64,000 bases of DNA from Alexandriicola marinus (lineage in GTDB: Bacteria > Pseudomonadota > Alphaproteobacteria > Rhodobacterales > Rhodobacteraceae). Location of the stretch: assembly GCF_004000435.1 (NCBI RefSeq), contig NZ_RBVZ01000001.1:1095328-1159327 (forward strand), written 5' to 3'. The notes under the pieces are model-generated. The model was not told the DNA's origin. It was given only the letters and a program-made list of their open reading frames with translations, and did no database searches. The translations under genes were made by a program, and so were the position numbers. The stretch's first letter is position 1; every line of letters starts with the position of its first letter. This document shows positions 47,777-55,905 of the stretch, in pieces.

Positions 47777-50152
47777 ATGTTCATGAACCACGCACAGATC
47801 GCCCCTGCCCGGCTCTCCGATATGCTGGCCGCCGCCGAGAGCGCGGCCCGCGCGATCCCGCCCGCCTTCCCGCTTGACGCGACGGTTGCGGTCAATCCCT
47901 TCCTTGGCCAGACGGGCGAGGATCTGGCCACCGCATCGGCGCGGCTGCGCCGGACCGCGGGCATCCGCGCCACGCAAAGCGCGGCGGAGTATGCCGCCGC
48001 GATCCGGGACGGCCGGATCAACGAGGCCGCGCTGCGCGATGCGCTGGACGCCGCGACCTTCAGCCCGAAGCCTGCCGATGTCGGGCACCTGATGGCGATC
48101 CTCGACGCGCCGCGGATCAACGACACGCCCGCCCCGCTGCCGACAATTGCCGATCTGGCGGCCAAGGCCACCGGAACGGACTGGCCCGCGATCATCGAAC
48201 GGACCATCGGCCTGTGGGCCGCCGGCCGGTTCGACCGGGGTCAGGCGCTGTGGCAACCCCGGCCCGGCGAGGAATGCTTTGCCGCATGGCGGGCCTGGGC
48301 CTCGCATGACCTGACGCCCGAGATTGCAGGGCTCACCGGGTTCTGCGCCCATGTGACCGAGGCACCCGACACCGCCGAAAGGGCGATCCTGCGCGCCGCC
48401 GAGGCGCTGGGCCTCAGCGATGCCGCGGCGGAAAGCGTGTTCCACCGGCTCTATATCGATCTGGGGGGCTGGTCCCAGCACGCCCGGTGGCTCCTGTGGC
48501 AGGCCGAGCTTGAGGGCGGCACCGATCGCACCCTTGCCGATCTGCTGGCGATCCGGCTGATCTGGGAAGAGGCGCTTCTGGCCCATGTTCCCGGCATCGC
48601 CGAGGACTGGGCCAAGGCGGTCGCCGCACACGCGCAGCCCGTCGCGCCGGATATCGGCGAAGTTGCGCTCGCGATCCTTCAGGACGCCGCCGACCGCGCG
48701 CACCAGAACAGGCTGATCGCCGCGCTCGACGGACAGGCTGCCATAGGCGACAGGCCGTTTCTTCAGGCAGCCTTCTGCATCGACGTCCGGTCCGAGGTGT
48801 TCCGCCGCGCGCTGGAAAGCGTCGATCCGTCGGTCGAGACGATCGGCTTTGCGGGCTTCTTCGGTCTGCCACTGTCGCACAAGGCGCAGGGCTCCGATCT
48901 GGCGGCCGCGCACTTGCCGGTCCTGCTGACCCCGGGGATCGAAACGACCAGCCAGACCGACGCCGCGCAAGAACAGGAGATCCGGATCGGCGCGCGCGCC
49001 GTCCGGGCCTGGGGCCGGTTCCGGCAGGCGGCGGTGTCGTCCTTCGCCTTCGTGGAATCGGCGGGGCCTGTCTATGCCGGCAAGCTGGTCCGCGATGCGC
49101 TGGGCATGGCGGGAAAACCGCCGAAGTCGGAACCCGCCCCGCAGGTCGTGGGCGGCATGACACCCGAGGCAAAGGCCGATACGGCCGCAGCCGTTCTGGG
49201 GGCGATGAGCCTGACCAAGGGGCTTGGCAAGATCGTGCTTCTGCTGGGTCACGGCGGGCATGTCACCAACAACCCGCATGAAAGCGCCTATCATTGTGGC
49301 GCCTGCGGCGGGCAGACCGGCGAGGTGTCTGCCCGGCTTCTGGCGGCGCTCCTCAACGATGCCGAAACGCGGGCGGGCCTTGCCAAGCGGGGGCTCGCGC
49401 TGCCCGAAGATACGCTCTTCGTGGCGGGCCTGCATGACACCACCACGGACGAGATCACGATCCATGACGCCGACACGAAATCGGGCGATCTGCGCAAGGT
49501 CCGCGACTGGCTGAAACAGGCGGGTCGGATCGCACGGGCCGAACGGGCGCGCGCCCTGCCCGGCGCGACCCCGGCCACGATCGCGGACCGGGCGCTCAAC
49601 TGGGCCGAGGTCCGGCCGGAATGGGGCCTTGCGGGATGCGCGGCCTTTGTCGCGGCGCCGCGGCGCGCCACCGCGGGCAAGGATCTGGGCGGCCGGGCAT
49701 TCCTGCACAGCTATGACTGGGCGGCGGACGAGGGCTTTGGCACGCTGGAGCTGATCCTGACCGCACCGGTTGTCGTGGCCAGCTGGATCAGCCTGCAATA
49801 TTACGGCTCGTCCGTCGCGCCGGAGGTCTTCGGCGGCGGCAACAAGCTGATCCACAACGTGGTCGGCGGGATCGGCGTGATCGAGGGCAACGGCGGGCGG
49901 CTGAGGCCGGGCCTGCCATGGCAGGCCGTCCATGACGGCGCGGCGCTTGCGCACGAGCCGCTCAGGCTGTCGGTCATGATCGAGGCCCCGCGCGCGGCGA
50001 TCACCGACGTGCTTGCCAGACACAAGGACGTGCGGGACCTGTTCGACAATGGCTGGCTGCATTTGTTCGCGCTGAAGGACGGCTGCGTCGATGCGCGCTA
50101 CCGGCCCGGACTGACCTGGGAGGACCAGACCCCCATCGCGCGCGCCGCCTGA
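47777..50152 (+). CDS. dabA: DabA, carbonic-anhydrase-like subunit (DUF2309)
   Basis: From the ATG at 47777 (CGGAG before it) the protein is 791 residues, normal for the family. Zinc-site residues predicted from the Halothiobacillus DabA are all present: Cys334 and Asp336 in FCIDVRSE, His492 in LGHGGH and Cys507 in HESAYHCGACGG. This makes it the vectorial carbonic anhydrase of the DAB pump. The stop of dabB is 16 bp upstream. In a heterotroph the bicarbonate would serve carboxylation reactions; no RuBisCO or carboxysome gene is in the window. Confidence 0.92.
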   Translation: MFMNHAQIAPARLSDMLAAAESAARAIPPAFPLDATVAVNPFLGQTGEDLATASARLRRTAGIRATQSAAEYAAAIRDGRINEAALRDALDAATFSPKPADVGHLMAILDAPRINDTPAPLPTIADLAAKATGTDWPAIIERTIGLWAAGRFDRGQALWQPRPGEECFAAWRAWASHDLTPEIAGLTGFCAHVTEAPDTAERAILRAAEALGLSDAAAESVFHRLYIDLGGWSQHARWLLWQAELEGGTDRTLADLLAIRLIWEEALLAHVPGIAEDWAKAVAAHAQPVAPDIGEVALAILQDAADRAHQNRLIAALDGQAAIGDRPFLQAAFCIDVRSEVFRRALESVDPSVETIGFAGFFGLPLSHKAQGSDLAAAHLPVLLTPGIETTSQTDAAQEQEIRIGARAVRAWGRFRQAAVSSFAFVESAGPVYAGKLVRDALGMAGKPPKSEPAPQVVGGMTPEAKADTAAAVLGAMSLTKGLGKIVLLLGHGGHVTNNPHESAYHCGACGGQTGEVSARLLAALLNDAETRAGLAKRGLALPEDTLFVAGLHDTTTDEITIHDADTKSGDLRKVRDWLKQAGRIARAERARALPGATPATIADRALNWAEVRPEWGLAGCAAFVAAPRRATAGKDLGGRAFLHSYDWAADEGFGTLELILTAPVVVASWISLQYYGSSVAPEVFGGGNKLIHNVVGGIGVIEGNGGRLRPGLPWQAVHDGAALAHEPLRLSVMIEAPRAAITDVLARHKDVRDLFDNGWLHLFALKDGCVDARYRPGLTWEDQTPIARAA

Positions 50153-50167
50153 GCCCGCGAGAGCCGG

Positions 50168-50198
50168 ACCGCGGCGGCCCCCTATCGGCCGCCGCGGT
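50168..50198. terminator. Bidirectional hairpin between dabA and MgtE-like gene
   Basis: ACCGCGGCGGCC at 50168-50179 pairs perfectly with GGCCGCCGCGGT at 50187-50198, a 12-bp stem with a 7-base loop, placed between convergent stops. No T tract is present but the symmetry suits a two-way terminator. Confidence 0.7.
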
Positions 50199-50203
50199 GC
50201 CTG

Positions 50204-51190
50204 CTAAAGCACCAAGACGGTGATGAGCACGAAATAGAGCATCAGGCTCGCTGCATCCTGAACGATCGTGCAGATCGGACCCGATCCCAGCGCGGGGTCG
50301 AAGCCCAGCCGCAGAAAGGCCCATGGCAGCAGAAACCCGGCCATCGCCGACACCGCGCCGCCACCCAGAACCGAAAGCCCCACGGCAAAGGCCAGCGGCA
50401 ATTCGCCAAAGGCCGCGAAGACCGCGCCCATGGCCATCAGCCCCAGCACCGTCCCGATAGCGAGGCCGATCACCAGTTCGTCGCGCAGCAAGGGGCCGAT
50501 GGCCACGTCGTGCATCGACAGGCTCCGCACCGAAACCGACACGGCCTGCGTTCCGATGGCCCCCGCGATATAGACGAGCGCGGGGACAAAGAATGCCGCC
50601 GCCACATTCTGGGACAAGGTATCCTCGAAGCCCACCATCACCATCGTGATGACCGACGAGGCCAGAAGGCCGAAGACAAGCCACGGGATGCGCCGCGAGA
50701 ACCGGTTCCAGATCGAGGCGTCGAGCCCCGCCGCAGGACCCCGTTCATGCGAGGTGATACCCGCGAGCCTTTGCAGATCTTCCATGTGTTCTTCGCGCAG
50801 GATGCGAAACAGGGCCTCGGGCGGGACCGCGCCGATCAGCTGACCCAGATCGTCGACCACTGGAACCGCGATCATCTCGAGCCGGATGGCAAGCTGGGCG
50901 ATCTGTTCCTGATCGTCTCCGGGGCGCACGGCCTCGTGACGTTCTTCCATGATTTCGCCGATCTGGCGGGCGCCACCTCCGAAAAGGTCATTGATCCGGA
51001 CGATGCCCTGCAATCGCCCCTCGCCATCGGTCACAAAGACGGTGTCGGCGCAATCGTAAAGATGCCCGCTCAATGCCTCGATCACCCGATCGACGGGCGT
51101 GTCGAACTTTGCACGCGGAATGTTGGCGACCATGTGGGCGGCCGCGGCCTCGCGGTGGTAGCCCGAGTGGATGTCCGGCGCGGCTGACAT
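50204..51190 (-). CDS. MgtE-like magnesium transporter without N-domain
   Basis: From the ATG at 51190 (GGGGA upstream) the protein is 328 residues. Residues about 25-135 are a CBS-domain pair that senses magnesium, and the last 190 form five membrane helices with PALVYIAGAIGTQAVSVSVR and FLRLGFDPALGSGPICTIVQD, the pore signature of MgtE. The N-terminal superhelical domain of classic MgtE (about 130 residues) is absent, a known shortened form. It is divergent from the sensor kinase with 83 bp between. Confidence 0.85.
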   Translation of the reverse strand: MSAAPDIHSGYHREAAAAHMVANIPRAKFDTPVDRVIEALSGHLYDCADTVFVTDGEGRLQGIVRINDLFGGGARQIGEIMEERHEAVRPGDDQEQIAQLAIRLEMIAVPVVDDLGQLIGAVPPEALFRILREEHMEDLQRLAGITSHERGPAAGLDASIWNRFSRRIPWLVFGLLASSVITMVMVGFEDTLSQNVAAAFFVPALVYIAGAIGTQAVSVSVRSLSMHDVAIGPLLRDELVIGLAIGTVLGLMAMGAVFAAFGELPLAFAVGLSVLGGGAVSAMAGFLLPWAFLRLGFDPALGSGPICTIVQDAASLMLYFVLITVLVL

Positions 51191-51273
51191 GTGCGATCCC
51201 CTGTCTGACGGCTCAGAGCCGATCCCCAAGCTTCGCCGAGAACGGCGCCGCGCGAAACCTCGAATGTGACGAC

Positions 51274-53184
51274 ATGCGCGGGCCGCTTGTGTCGCGCCCC
51301 AAATCGCCGCATCTTCGCGCGGTGGTAACCTCGAGCGCCCCCTCCCCGCGCCGCATCTCGTGGCCGATCGCCCTGATCTCCGGAGCAGGCGCCATGGTGC
51401 TGGCCCTGCTGCTGATCCTGTTTCCGGCTCTGGAACGGGTCTACCTCGCCCAGCTTGGCACGCGCGAGGCCTCGACCCTCGTTCTGGCCGTCGAAGGTCT
51501 GACCGGATCGCTCAGACGCTACGAGGCGCTGCCGATCCTGATCGCGGAGCGGCCAGATCTGGTTCGCGCGCTGCGCGATCCCGGCGACGGCGCCCTGATC
51601 GACAAGATCAACACCGATCTGGAGGCCACCGCAGAGGAGGTCGGGCTGTCCGACATCTTCCTGATGGACCGGAGCGGCCTGACGATCGCGGCCAGCAATC
51701 ATTGGAAGGAGTTGTCCTTCGTGGGACAGAACTTCTCCTACCGGCCCTATTTCACGATGGCGCTTGCGGGCGATCGCGGGAAATTCTTCGCGCTGGGCAC
51801 CACCTCGGGCGAGCGCGGCTATTTCTTTGCCGAGCCGGTCCGCGACGGGGCCGAGATCCTCGGCGTGCTGGCGGTCAAATTCACCGTCGACACCTTCGAG
51901 GCCGCGTGGCGCGACGGCACGAACGAGATCATCGTGCAGGACGATGCGGGTGTGATCTTCATGGCAAGCCGAGAGGAGTGGCATTTCCGCTCTCTCGCGC
52001 CCCTCGGACCGGAGGCCCTCGCCGCGATCGCGGCCACGCGCAAGTATCCGATGGATCAACTCGACCCACTGGGAGCGACACAGACCCCGTTCGACGAGGA
52101 TTTCGACAAATTGTCGATCGCGGGGGATGACGGAACCCGGACCCGGTTCCTGATGCAGAGCCGGGAGATCCCGGAGGCCAGCTGGACTGTCTCTCTGCTC
52201 ACGCCGGCCGATCCGGCATGGACACGGGCGGCGGGCATGGTGGCCCTTTCGGCGCTGCTTCTGCTGCTGGTCGGGCTGATCGCGACCGTTGTGATCCAGC
52301 GTCGTGTCCAGCTTCAGGAACGGATCCGCGCGGCGCTGTCGATGCAGGAAGAGCTGGAACACCGCGTCACCCTGAGGACTGCCGAACTCAAACAGGCAAA
52401 CCAGCTCATCATGCAGGAAGTCGAGGAGCGCCGCACGGCCGAAACCCTGTTGCGCCAGACCCAGACGGAACTGATCCAGGCCGGCAAGCTGGCCGCTCTG
52501 GGCCAGATGTCCGCGGCCCTCAGCCATGAATTCAACCAGCCACTGGCGGCGGTGAAATCCTTTGCCCGCAACGCGCTGGCCTATCTTGATCGCGACCAGC
52601 CCGACAAGGTCCGACAGAATGTCGGCATGATCGACGACATGGTCGACAGGCTGGTCGCGATCTCGACCCATCTGCGCAACTTCGCCCGGCGGCCCGGCGA
52701 AAAGACCGAACCGGTCCGTCTCGACCGCGCGGTCGAAACGGCGCTCGCGATCCTCGAGCCGAAACTCAGGGGCGCCGGTTGCGTGGTCGCACAAACCGAA
52801 GGTCCGGCCGAGACATGGGTGATGGGCGGACAGGTCCGGCTGCAACAGGTCATCGTCAACCTGCTCAGCAACGCGGTCGACGCGATGGGCGATGTGGCCG
52901 AACCTGTGATCGATCTGTCGATCGCCTGCGGCGGGGCCACCGCGACGGTCGCGGTCAGGGACCGCGGGCCGGGCATGACCGAAGACGAGATGGCCAGCCT
53001 CTTCGATCCGTTCTTTACGACAAAGGAGCCGGGCAAGGGCATGGGGCTGGGCCTGTCGATTTCCTACAACATCATGCGCGATTTCGGCGGCACGCTGGAG
53101 GGCCGCAACCACCCCGAGGGCGGAGCCGTCTTTACCGTCACACTCCGCAGAGCCGACGCACCATCGATGGCGGCCGCGGAATGA
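51274..53184 (+). CDS. DctB-like sensor histidine kinase
   Basis: From the ATG at 51274 the protein is 636 residues; no strong ribosome binding site is seen, so the start is uncertain. A membrane helix near 35-55 precedes a periplasmic sensor of the Cache type, followed by a second helix (AAGMVALSALLLLLVGLIAT), a coiled coil (QEELEHRVTLRTAELKQ) and HisKA with the phospho-accepting His in LSHEFNQPLA. The ATPase domain has NLLSNAVDAM, DRGPGM and GKGMGLGLSIS. It resembles DctB, which senses dicarboxylates and signals to DctD. Its stop overlaps the response regulator start by 4 bp. Confidence 0.9.
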   Translation: MRGPLVSRPKSPHLRAVVTSSAPSPRRISWPIALISGAGAMVLALLLILFPALERVYLAQLGTREASTLVLAVEGLTGSLRRYEALPILIAERPDLVRALRDPGDGALIDKINTDLEATAEEVGLSDIFLMDRSGLTIAASNHWKELSFVGQNFSYRPYFTMALAGDRGKFFALGTTSGERGYFFAEPVRDGAEILGVLAVKFTVDTFEAAWRDGTNEIIVQDDAGVIFMASREEWHFRSLAPLGPEALAAIAATRKYPMDQLDPLGATQTPFDEDFDKLSIAGDDGTRTRFLMQSREIPEASWTVSLLTPADPAWTRAAGMVALSALLLLLVGLIATVVIQRRVQLQERIRAALSMQEELEHRVTLRTAELKQANQLIMQEVEERRTAETLLRQTQTELIQAGKLAALGQMSAALSHEFNQPLAAVKSFARNALAYLDRDQPDKVRQNVGMIDDMVDRLVAISTHLRNFARRPGEKTEPVRLDRAVETALAILEPKLRGAGCVVAQTEGPAETWVMGGQVRLQQVIVNLLSNAVDAMGDVAEPVIDLSIACGGATATVAVRDRGPGMTEDEMASLFDPFFTTKEPGKGMGLGLSISYNIMRDFGGTLEGRNHPEGGAVFTVTLRRADAPSMAAAE

Positions 53185-54539
53185 ACGTCCCGGGGCCTGT
53201 CCTCTTCGTCGACGACGAAGAACCGTTGCGCATCGCCGCGCAGCAGACGCTGGAACTGGCCGATCTGGATTGCGCCTGTTTCGACAGCGCGGCCCCGGCG
53301 CTGGCAGAGATCAGCCGCGATTTCCCCGGAATCCTTGTCAGCGATATCCGGATGCGCGGCATGAACGGGACAGAGCTGATGCGCGCCGCACTCGGCAAAG
53401 ACCCCGAGTTTCCGGTCATCCTCGTCACCGGGCACGGCGATCTCGAACTGGCCGTGGCGATGATGCGCGAGGGCGCCTATGACTTTATCGAGAAGCCCTA
53501 CGCCCCCGAACGGCTGGTCGACACGGTGCGCCGCGCATTGGCCCTGCGACGGCTGACGATCGAAAACCGGGAATTGCGCGCACAGGTCGCGCCGATGATC
53601 GGCATCAGCGACGGGCTGCGCGGCCCAAGCCCCGAGATGGACCTCGTGCGCCGCCAGATCGCGATGGTCGCGACAAGCGATGCCGATGTATTGATCGTGG
53701 GCTAGACCGGCACGGGCAAAGGGCTGGCCGCGCAGGCCCTGCATGCCGCAAGCGCACGGGCCGACCGGCCCTTTGTCTCGATCAACTGCGCGGCGCTGCC
53801 CGCCGAGATGATCGAAAGCGAATTGTTCGGTCACGAGGCCGGCGCCTTCGTGGGGGCTGCGCGGGCGCGGGCGGGCAAGTTCGAACATGCACGACGGGGC
53901 ACGATCTTTCTGGACGAGATCGACAGCCTGCCGCTTGGCTTGCAGGCGAAACTTCTCCACGCCGTCGAAAGCCGTTCGATCAACCGGCTGGGATCACATG
54001 ATCGGATCGATCTGGATGTGCGCTTTGTCGCGGCCTCGAAATCCGATCTGGAAACGGCAGCGGCAAACGGCACCTTCCGCGGCGATCTGCTTTACCGGTT
54101 GAACGTGGTGACGATCCGGATGCCGTCTCTGGCCGAACGGCGCGAGGATATCCCGATGCTGTTTCTGTCCTTCGTGACGCAATTGGCCGACCGTTATGGC
54201 CAGCCCGTACCCCGTGTGCCGGGTGCGGTGCTCGATGCGGTTGCGGCGCGCGACTGGCCCGGCAATGCTTGGGAGTTGCGCAATGCAGCCGAACGCTACC
54301 TGCTGGGGCTGCCCGACACCCCGGAACACGCGCCGCCAGCCCCCGCCACGCTGGCCGAGAGGATGGCGGAACAGGAACGCGCCCTGATCGCGGCAAGCCT
54401 CGCGGCCAATTCGGGCCGTCTGAAAGACACCTACGAGGCGCTCGGGATTTCCCGCAAGGCGCTCTACGAAAAGATGCAGCGGCATGGGCTGGATCGGGAA
54501 AAGTTCGCCGATCCCGACGGGCTGAGGGCCGCGGACTGA
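53181..54539 (+). pseudogene. DctD-like sigma54 activator with in-frame TAG
   Basis: One frame of 453 codons runs from the ATG at 53181 (overlapping the kinase stop) to 54539, but codon 175 (53703-53705) is TAG. The receiver domain is intact (FVDDEE, Asp in LVSDIRMRG, Lys in EKPYA). The stop falls in Walker A, where GETGTGK is expected and GGC-TAG-ACC-GGC-ACG is read. After it the AAA+ domain continues in frame ([38 protein letters not shown]) and ends with a Fis-type HTH. Two other key spots are altered: GAFTGA is GAFVGA and the sensor-II GNVREL is GNAWEL. A base error in assembly cannot be excluded. The remaining 173-residue product would be receiver only. Confidence 0.88.
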
Positions 54540-54550
54540 TCCGACACCCG

Positions 54551-54610
54551 GGCGATGGGTCACTTGCCACACATCAAATCCGCGTTTTGTCACCCCTGCG
54601 ACCCATCGCC
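54551..54610. promoter_or_regulatory. Inverted repeat before the TAXI transporter operon
   Basis: GGCGATGGGTC at 54551-54561 and GACCCATCGCC at 54600-54610 are a perfect 11-bp inverted repeat 38 bp apart, after the response regulator stop and upstream of the candidate sigma54 promoter. It may be an upstream activator site for a DctD-type protein or a long terminator stem. Confidence 0.45.
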
Positions 54611-54637
54611 GAGCCCTAACCGCATTTGCGCGAAATG

Positions 54638-54655
54638 TTGGCGTTAACAGCGCTT
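54638..54655 (+). promoter_or_regulatory. Candidate sigma54 promoter
   Basis: TTGGCGTTAACAGCGCTT has the GG-N10-GC spacing of sigma54 -24/-12 elements (GG at 54640-54641, GC at 54652-54653). The -24 part is good (TGGC); the -12 part deviates from TTGC. It lies about 95 bp before the TAXI binding-protein start, consistent with control by the neighbouring DctD-like regulator. Confidence 0.4.
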
Positions 54656-54749
54656 GGTGACCAGTGCGCCGGCGTGATTGGGTCTGCGCGGTCCCGGTGA
54701 GTCGTGTCGAACCGGGTATCAAGACACCGCACGTTTCTGGGAGGAACCA

Positions 54750-55739
54750 ATGCAGAAAATCACAGCACTTACTCTTGTCGTCGCCTGTGCCGTCACGGCT
54801 CAGGCGCAGGCAGATGCCCATCAGGACCGGACCGACTGGCCGGAAAGCTTTACAGTTGCCACCGCGTCGCAGGGCGGCACCTATTTTGCCTATGGCTCCG
54901 GCTGGGCGAACCTCGTGGCCGAAGAGCTGGGCCTGTCGGGCGGCGGCGAAGTCACCGGTGGCCCGATGCAGAACATGGCGCTTGTCCACACGGGCGACGC
55001 GCAGTTTGGCATGACGACCATGGGCCCCGCGGCGGAATCGCTGCAAGGCACCAACCCGATCGCACCCGGCCTTCCGATGACGAATGCCTGCGCGATCTTC
55101 CCGATGTACCAGACCCCGTTCTCGGTGACCGCGCTGGCCTCCTCGGGGATCACCTCGATCGCCGATATCCCGGCCGGGGCCCGGATCGGTTTCGGCCCCG
55201 CGGGTTCGACCTCCGACACCTATTTCCCGCGTATGATGGAAGAGCTGGGCGTCGAATTCGATCGTCGCAACGGTGGCTGGTCCGACCTTGGCGGCCAGCT
55301 TCAGGACGGCCTGCTGGACGTTATCGCCTTTGCCGCCGGCGTTCCGGTTCCGGCCGTCAGCCAGCTTGAAGTGCAGACCGACGTGAACATCATCGAGTTC
55401 ACCGAGGCCGAGCAGGCCGCGATCATGGAGGCCTTCCCCGTTTCGGCCTTCGATATCGCCGCCGATACCTACACCACGCTCGAAGCGCCGGCCCGTTCGG
55501 TGTCGATGTGGAACTTCGCGATCGCCAATTGCGACCTGCCCGACAGCTTCGTCAACGCGGTCGTCGACGTGGTGATGTTCGACAACGAGCGGATGGTGAA
55601 CATCCACCGGGCCGCCCGCTCCACCCTGCCCGAGAACTGGGACAAGAACGGCGTGCTGATGTGGCACCCCGGCGCGGCGCAGTGGTTCAAGGACAATGCC
55701 GGCGCGGACATTCCCGACGACATGATCAACGGCATGTAA
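54750..55739 (+). CDS. TAXI-family TRAP solute-binding protein
   Basis: From the ATG at 54750 (GGGAGGAA before it) it is 329 residues with a signal peptide cleaved after about residue 22 (QAQADAHQ). The mature protein has the TAXI pattern FTVATASQGGTYFAYGSGWANL near the start and GARIGFGPAGSTSDTYFPRMMEELG in the middle. TAXI binders deliver solutes such as glutamate or other carboxylates to a fused TRAP permease. The permease gene follows after 166 bp. Confidence 0.92.
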   Translation: MQKITALTLVVACAVTAQAQADAHQDRTDWPESFTVATASQGGTYFAYGSGWANLVAEELGLSGGGEVTGGPMQNMALVHTGDAQFGMTTMGPAAESLQGTNPIAPGLPMTNACAIFPMYQTPFSVTALASSGITSIADIPAGARIGFGPAGSTSDTYFPRMMEELGVEFDRRNGGWSDLGGQLQDGLLDVIAFAAGVPVPAVSQLEVQTDVNIIEFTEAEQAAIMEAFPVSAFDIAADTYTTLEAPARSVSMWNFAIANCDLPDSFVNAVVDVVMFDNERMVNIHRAARSTLPENWDKNGVLMWHPGAAQWFKDNAGADIPDDMINGM

Positions 55740-55750
55740 GCCAGACGAAG

Positions 55751-55780
55751 GGGCGGCGCGGCCAGATCGGCACGCCGCCC
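55751..55780 (+). terminator. Hairpin between TAXI binding protein and permease
   Basis: GGGCGGCG at 55751-55758 pairs with CGCCGCCC at 55773-55780, followed by TTT, 11 bp past the binding protein stop. It may partly terminate transcription so that the binding protein is in excess over the permease. Confidence 0.6.
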
Positions 55781-55905
55781 TTTCCCCGATAAGACCCGCG
55801 CCCCGGCGATAGTTGTCGGTCTTGCGCTGTCGGTCGTATCATCACGTGTCTCATACATCTCGACGACAGAGACGGACGCCGCGCGTCCTAACGGGGAAGG
55901 TCAAA

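Noticed and set aside
47705-50062. A 785-codon open frame on the minus strand over dabA
   Set aside because: It mirrors the codon bias of dabA in a high-GC gene and has no recognisable domain or ribosome binding site; dabA has full family motifs.
53703-53705. TAG read as pyrrolysine or a programmed readthrough codon
   Set aside because: The family has Glu here, no pyrrolysine genes are visible and no readthrough signal was recognised; a nonsense mutation or base error is simpler.
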